Of a DNA stretch of 64,000 bases, positions 50,701 through 59,700 are shown piece by piece. Under the pieces are notes generated by a model. That model was not told the DNA's origin and searched no databases. It worked only from the letters and a program-made list of their open reading frames with translations. Position 1 is the stretch's first letter; each line of letters begins with the position of its first letter. The DNA comes from Lodderomyces elongisporus (lineage: Eukaryota > Ascomycota > Pichiomycetes > Serinales > Debaryomycetaceae), in the NCBI RefSeq assembly GCF_030384665.1, contig NC_083676.1, positions 1,054,001 through 1,118,000 on the forward strand. Reading direction: 5' to 3'. A program made the translations under genes and the position numbers.

Positions 50701-53700
50701 TGGACTACTACGGATGAAGAAGGTAATGAAGTGACAGATTCTGGTATTGTAACGCAATCAGGAGAGTCATTATCGACGGTGACGACGTTCCCACGTCCAT
50801 TCACTACTGAGTACACTACTACATGGACCACGACAGATGAGGAGGGTAACGAAGTTACGGAGTCTGGTATTGTTTCACAATCAGACACGTCATTGACGAC
50901 CATCACGACGTTCCCAGGTCCACTCACTACTGAGTACACTACTACATGGACCACGACAGATGAGGAGGGTAACGAAGTTACGGAATCGGGTATTGTTTCA
51001 CAGTCCGACTCGTCATTGACGACCATCACGACGTTCCCACCTATCGCACTGGACTTCACGACCGAGTACACTACTACATGGACTACTACGGATGAAGAAG
51101 GTAATGAAGTGACAGATTCTGGTATTGTAACGCAATCAGGAGAGTCATTATCGACGGTGACGACGTTCCCACGTCCATTCACTACTGAGTACACTACTAC
51201 ATGGACCACGACAGATGAGGAGGGTAACGAAGTTACGGAGTCTGGTATTGTTTCACAATCAGACACGTCATTGACGACCATCACGACGTTCCCAGGTCCA
51301 CTCACTACTGAGTACACTACTACATGGACCACGACAGATGAGGAGGGTAACGAAGTTACGGAATCGGGTATTGTTTCACAGTCCGACTCGTCATTGACGA
51401 CCATCACGACGTTCCCACCTATCGCACTGGACTTCACGACCGAGTACACTACTACATGGACTACTACGGATGAAGAAGGTAATGAAGTGACAGATTCTGG
51501 TATTGTAACGCAATCAGGAGAGTCATTATCGACGGTGACGACGTTCCCACGTCCATTCACTACTGAGTACACTACTACATGGACCACGACAGATGAGGAG
51601 GGTAACGAAGTTACGGAGTCTGGTATTGTTTCACAATCAGACACGTCATTGACGACCATCACGACGTTCCCAGGTCCACTCACTACTGAGTACACTACTA
51701 CATGGACCACGACAGATGAGGAGGGTAACGAAGTTACGGAATCGGGTATTGTTTCACAGTCCGACTCGTCATTGACGACCATCACGACGTTCCCACCTAT
51801 CGCACTGGACTTCACGACCGAGTACACTACTACATGGACTACTACGGATGAAGAAGGTAATGAAGTGACAGATTCTGGTATTGTAACGCAATCAGGAGAG
51901 TCATTATCGACGGTGACGACGTTCCCACGTCCATTCACTACTGAGTACACTACTACATGGACCACGACAGATGAGGAGGGTAACGAAGTTACGGAGTCTG
52001 GTATTGTTTCACAATCAGACACGTCATTGACGACCATCACGACGTTCCCAGGTCCACTCACTACTGAGTACACTACTACATGGACCACGACAGATGAGGA
52101 GGGTAACGAAGTTACGGAATCGGGTATTGTTTCACAGTCCGACTCGTCATTGACGACCATCACGACGTTCCCACCTATCGCACTGGACTTCACGACCGAG
52201 TACACTACTACATGGACTACTACGGATGAAGAAGGTAATGAAGTGACAGATTCTGGTATTGTAACGCAATCAGGAGAGTCATTATCGACGGTGACGACGT
52301 TCCCACGTCCATTCACTACTGAGTACACTACTACATGGACCACGACAGATGAGGAGGGTAACGAAGTTACGGAGTCTGGTATTGTTTCACAATCAGACAC
52401 GTCATTGACGACCATCACGACGTTCCCAGGTCCACTCACTACTGAGTACACTACTACATGGACCACGACAGATGAGGAGGGTAACGAAGTTACGGAATCG
52501 GGTATTGTTTCACAGTCCGACTCGTCATTGACGACCATCACGACGTTCCCACCTATCGCACTGGACTTCACGACCGAGTACACTACTACATGGACTACTA
52601 CGGATGAAGAAGGTAATGAAGTGACAGATTCTGGTATTGTAACGCAATCAGGAGAGTCATTATCGACGGTGACGACGTTCCCACGTCCATTCACTACTGA
52701 GTACACTACTACATGGACCACGACAGATGAGGAGGGTAACGAAGTTACGGAGTCTGGTATTGTTTCACAATCAGACACGTCATTGACGACCATCACGACG
52801 TTCCCAGGTCCACTCACTACTGAGTACACTACTACATGGACCACGACAGATGAGGAGGGTAACGAAGTTACGGAATCGGGTATTGTTTCACAGTCCGACT
52901 CGTCATTGACGACCATCACGACGTTCCCACCTATCGCACTGGACTTCACGACCGAGTACACTACTACATGGACTACTACGGATGAAGAAGGTAATGAAGT
53001 GACAGATTCTGGTATTGTAACGCAATCAGGAGAGTCATTATCGACGGTGACGACGTTCCCACGTCCATTCACTACTGAGTACACTACTACATGGACCACG
53101 ACAGATGAGGAGGGTAACGAAGTTACGGAGTCTGGTATTGTTTCACAATCAGACACGTCATTGACGACCATCACGACGTTCCCAGGTCCACTCACTACTG
53201 AGTACACTACTACATGGACCACGACAGATGAGGAGGGTAACGAAGTTACGGAATCGGGTATTGTTTCACAGTCCGACTCGTCATTGACGACCATCACGAC
53301 GTTCCCACCTATCGCACTGGACTTCACGACCGAGTACACTACTACATGGACTACTACGGATGAAGAAGGTAATGAAGTGACAGATTCTGGTATTGTAACG
53401 CAATCAGGAGAGTCATTATCGACGGTGACGACGTTCCCACGTCCATTCACTACTGAGTACACTACTACATGGACCACGACAGATGAGGAGGGTAACGAAG
53501 TTACGGAGTCTGGTATTGTTTCACAATCAGACACGTCATTGACGACCATCACGACGTTCCCAGGTCCACTCACTACTGAGTACACTACTACATGGACCAC
53601 GACAGATGAGGAGGGTAACGAAGTTACGGAATCGGGTATTGTTTCACAGTCCGACTCGTCATTGACGACCATCACGACGTTCCCACCTATCGCACTGGAC

Positions 53701-56700
53701 TTCACGACCGAGTACACTACTACATGGACTACTACGGATGAAGAAGGTAATGAAGTGACAGATTCTGGTATTGTAACGCAATCAGGAGAGTCATTATCGA
53801 CGGTGACGACGTTCCCACGTCCATTCACTACTGAGTACACTACTACATGGACCACGACAGATGAGGAGGGTAACGAAGTTACGGAGTCTGGTATTGTTTC
53901 ACAATCAGACACGTCATTGACGACCATCACGACGTTCCCAGGTCCACTCACTACTGAGTACACTACTACATGGACCACGACAGATGAGGAGGGTAACGAA
54001 GTTACGGAATCGGGTATTGTTTCACAGTCCGACTCGTCATTGACGACCATCACGACGTTCCCACCTATCGCACTGGACTTCACGACCGAGTACACTACTA
54101 CATGGACTACTACGGATGAAGAAGGTAATGAAGTGACAGATTCTGGTATTGTAACGCAATCAGGAGAGTCATTATCGACGGTGACGACGTTCCCACGTCC
54201 ATTCACTACTGAGTACACTACTACATGGACCACGACAGATGAGGAGGGTAACGAAGTTACGGAGTCTGGTATTGTTTCACAATCAGACACGTCATTGACG
54301 ACCATCACGACGTTCCCAGGTCCACTCACTACTGAGTACACTACTACATGGACCACGACAGATGAGGAGGGTAACGAAGTTACGGAATCGGGTATTGTTT
54401 CACAGTCCGACTCGTCATTGACGACCATCACGACGTTCCCACCTATCGCACTGGACTTCACGACCGAGTACACTACTACATGGACTACTACGGATGAAGA
54501 AGGTAATGAAGTGACAGATTCTGGTATTGTAACGCAATCAGGAGAGTCATTATCGACGGTGACGACGTTCCCACGTCCATTCACTACTGAGTACACTACT
54601 ACATGGACCACGACAGATGAGGAGGGTAACGAAGTTACGGAGTCTGGTATTGTTTCACAATCAGACACGTCATTGACGACCATCACGACGTTCCCAGGTC
54701 CACTCACTACTGAGTACACTACTACATGGACCACGACAGATGAGGAGGGTAACGAAGTTACGGAATCGGGTATTGTTTCACAATCAGACACGTCATTGAC
54801 GACCATCACGACGTTCCCAGGTCCACTCACTACTGAGTACACTACTACATGGACCACGACAGATGAGGAGGGTAACGAAGTTACGGAATCGGGTATTGTT
54901 TCACAGTCCGACTCGTCATTGACGACCATCACGACGTTCCCACCTATCGCACTGGACTTCACGACCGAGTACACTACTACATGGACTACTACGGATGAAG
55001 AAGGTAATGAAGTGACAGATTCTGGTATTGTAACGCAATCAGGAGAGTCATTATCGACGGTGACGACGTTCCCACGTCCATTCACTACTGAGTACACTAC
55101 TACATGGACCACGACAGATGAGGAGGGTAACGAAGTTACGGAGTCTGGTATTGTTTCACAATCAGACACGTCATTGACGACCATCACGACGTTCCCAGGT
55201 CCACTCACTACTGAGTACACTACTACATGGACCACGACAGATGAGGAGGGTAACGAAGTTACGGAATCGGGTATTGTTTCACAGTCCGACTCGTCATTGA
55301 CGACCATCACGACGTTCCCACCTATCGCACTGGACTTCACGACCGAGTACACTACTACATGGACTACTACGGATGAAGAAGGTAATGAAGTGACAGATTC
55401 TGGTATTGTAACGCAATCAGGAGAGTCATTATCGACGGTGACGACGTTCCCACGTCCATTCACTACTGAGTACACTACTACATGGACCACGACAGATGAG
55501 GAGGGTAACGAAGTTACGGAATCGGGTATTGTTTCACAGTCCGACTCGTCATTGACGACCATCACGACGTTCCCACCTATCGCACTGGACTTCACGACCG
55601 AGTACACTACTACATGGACTACTACGGATGAAGAAGGTAATGAAGTGACAGATTCTGGTATTGTAACGCAATCAGGAGAGTCATTATCGACGGTGACGAC
55701 GTTCCCACGTCCATTCACTACTGAGTACACTACTACATGGACCACGACAGATGAGGAGGGTAACGAAGTTACGGAGTCTGGTATTGTTTCACAATCAGAC
55801 ACGTCATTGACGACCATCACGACGTTCCCAGGTCCACTCACTACTGAGTACACTACTACATGGACCACGACAGATGAGGAGGGTAACGAAGTTACGGAAT
55901 CGGGTATTGTTTCACAGTCCGACTCGTCATTGACGACCATCACGACGTTCCCACCTATCGCACTGGACTTCACGACCGAGTACACTACTACATGGACTAC
56001 TACGGATGAAGAAGGTAATGAAGTGACAGATTCTGGTATTGTAACGCAATCAGGAGAGTCATTATCGACGGTGACGACGTTCCCACGTCCATTCACTACT
56101 GAGTACACTACTACATGGACCACGACAGATGAGGAGGGTAACGAAGTTACGGAATCGGGTATTGTTTCACAGTCCGACTCGTCATTGACGACCATCACGA
56201 CGTTCCCACCTATCGCACTGGACTTCACGACCGAGTACACTACTACATGGACTACTACGGATGAAGAAGGTAATGAAGTGACAGATTCTGGTATTGTAAC
56301 GCAATCAGGAGAGTCATTATCGACGGTGACGACGTTCCCACGTCCATTCACTACTGAGTACACTACTACATGGACCACGACAGATGAGGAGGGTAACGAA
56401 GTTACGGAGTCTGGTATTGTTTCACAATCAGACACGTCATTGACGACCATCACGACGTTCCCAGGTCCACTCACTACTGAGTACACTACTACATGGACCA
56501 CGACAGATGAGGAGGGTAACGAAGTTACGGAATCGGGTATTGTTTCACAGTCCGACTCGTCATTGACGACCATCACGACGTTCCCACCTATCGCACTGGA
56601 CTTCACGACCGAGTACACTACTACATGGACTACTACGGATGAAGAAGGTAATGAAGTGACAGATTCTGGTATTGTAACGCAATCAGGAGAGTCATTATCG

Positions 56701-59700
56701 ACGGTGACGACGTTCCCACGTCCATTCACTACTGAGTACACTACTACATGGACCACGACAGATGAGGAGGGTAACGAAGTTACGGAGTCTGGTATTGTTT
56801 CACAATCAGACACGTCATTGACGACCATCACGACGTTCCCAGGTCCACTCACTACTGAGTACACTACTACATGGACCAAGACGGATGAGGAGGGTAACGA
56901 AGTTACTGAATCAGGTATTGTGTCGGTATCCGGCGACTCTGAGACAACCATCACCACGTTCCCACAACCAGAAGTTAGTGAGGGCGATGTGACTACAGAA
57001 TACACTGCCACATGGACCAAGACGGATGAGGAGGGTAACGAAGTTACTGAATCAGGTATTGTGTCGGTATCCGGCGACTCTGAGACAACCATCACCACGT
57101 TCCCACAACCAGAAGTTAGTGAGGGCGATGTGACTACAGAATACACTGCCACATGGACCAAGACGGATGAGGAGGGTAACGAAGTTACTGAATCAGGTAT
57201 TGTGTCGGTATCCGGCGACTCTGAGACAACCATCACCACGTTCCCACAACCAGAAGTTAGTGAGGGCGATGTGACTACAGAATACACTGCCACATGGACC
57301 AAGACGGATGAGGAGGGTAACGAAGTTACTGAATCAGGTATTGTGTCGGTATCCGGCGACTCTGAGACAACCATCACCACGTTCCCACAACCAGAAGTTA
57401 GTGAGGGCGATGTGACTACAGAATACACTGCCACATGGACCAAGACGGATGAGGAGGGTAACGAAGTTACTGAATCAGGTATTGTGTCGGTATCCGGCGA
57501 CTCTGAGACAACCATCACCACGTTCCCACAACCAGAAGTTAGTGAGGGCGATGTGACTACAGAATACACTGCCACATGGACCAAGACGGATGAGGAGGGT
57601 AACGAAGTTACTGAATCAGGTATTGTGTCGGTATCCGGCGACTCTGAGACAACCATCACCACGTTCCCACAACCAGAAGTTAGTGAGGGCGATGTGACTA
57701 CAGAATACACTGCCACATGGACCAAGACGGATGAGGAGGGTAACGAAGTTACTGAATCAGGTATTGTGTCGGTATCCGGCGACTCTGAGACAACCATCAC
57801 CACGTTCCCACAACCAGAAGTTAGTGAGGGCGATGTGACTACAGAATACACTGCCACATGGACCAAGACGGATGAGGAGGGTAACGAAGTTACTGAATCA
57901 GGTATTGTGTCGGTATCCGGCGACTCTGAGACAACCATCACCACGTTCCCACAACCAGAAGTTAGTGAGGGCGATGTGACTACAGAATACACTGCCACAT
58001 GGACCAAGACGGATGAGGAGGGTAACGAAGTTACTGAATCAGGTATTGTGTCGGTATCCGGCGACTCTGAGACAACCATCACCACGTTCCCACAACCAGA
58101 AGTTAGTGAGGGCGATGTGACTACAGAATACACTGCCACATGGACCAAGACGGATGAGGAGGGTAACGAAGTTACTGAATCAGGTATTGTGTCGGTATCC
58201 GGCGACTCTGAGACAACCATCACCACGTTCCCACAACCAGAAGTTAGTGAGGGCGATGTGACTACAGAATACACTGCCACATGGACCAAGACGGATGAGG
58301 AGGGTAACGAAGTTACTGAATCAGGTATTGTGTCGGTATCCGGCGACTCTGAGACAACCATCACCACGTTCCCACAACCAGAAGTTAGTGAGGGCGATGT
58401 GACTACAGAATACACTGCCACATGGACCAAGACGGATGAGGAGGGTAACGAAGTTACTGAATCAGGTATTGTGTCGGTATCCGGCGACTCTGAGACAACC
58501 ATCACCACGTTCCCACAACCAGAAGAATCCACTGATGAATTCACTGTCACGTGGACCAGGACCAATGAGGATGGCTCAGAGGTTACTGAATCGGGTATTG
58601 TATCCAAGTCTGGCGACTACGAGACAACCATCACTACGTTCCCACCAAGCGAGGGCGATGTGACTACAGAATACACTGTCACGTGGACCAGGACCAATGA
58701 GGATGGCTCAGAGGTTACTGAATCGGGTATTGTATCCAAGTCTGGCGACTACGAGACAACCATCACTACGTTCCCACCAAGCGAGGGCGATGTGACTACA
58801 GAATACACTGTCACGTGGACCAGGACCAATGAGGATGGCTCAGAGGTTACTGAATCGGGTATTGTATCCAAGTCTGGCGACTACGAGACAACCATCACTA
58901 CGTTCCCACCAAGCGAGGGCGATGTGACTACAGAATACACTGTCACGTGGACCAGGACCAATGAGGATGGCTCAGAGGTTACTGAATCGGGTATTGTATC
59001 CAAGTCTGGCGACTACGAGACAACCATCACTACGTTCCCACCAAGCGAGGGCGATGTGACTACAGAATACACTGTCACGTGGACCAGGACCAATGAGGAT
59101 GGCTCAGAGGTTACTGAATCGGGTATTGTATCCAAGTCTGGCGACTACGAGACAACCATCACTACGTTCCCACCAAGCGAGGGCGATGTGACTACAGAAT
59201 ACACTGTCACGTGGACCAGGACCAATGAGGATGGCTCAGAGGTTACTGAATCGGGTATTGTATCCAAGTCTGGCGACTACGAGACAACCATCACTACATT
59301 CCCACCAAGCGAGGGCGATGTGACTACAGAATACACTGTCACGTGGACCAGGACCAATGAGGATGGCTCAGAGGTTACTGAATCGGGTATTGTATCCAAG
59401 TCTGGCGACTACGAGACAACCATCACTACGTTCCCACCAAGCGAGGGCGATGTGACTACAGAATACACTGTCACGTGGACCAGGACCAATGAGGATGGCA
59501 CAGAGGTTACTGAATCGGGTATTGTATCCAAGTCTGGCGACTACGAGACAACCATCACTACATTCCCACCAAGCGAGGGCGATGTGACTACAGAATACAC
59601 TGTCACGTGGACCAGGACCAATGAGGATGGCTCAGAGGTTACTGAATCGGGTATTGTATCCAAGTCTGGCGACTACGAGACAACCATCACTACGTTCCCA

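Noticed and set aside
45921..58607. 4228-codon antisense open frame over the adhesin
   Set aside because: It follows from the absence of stop triplets in one register of a near-identical repeat, carries only a mirrored low-complexity repeat, and overlaps a well supported gene. Kept as a finding only.
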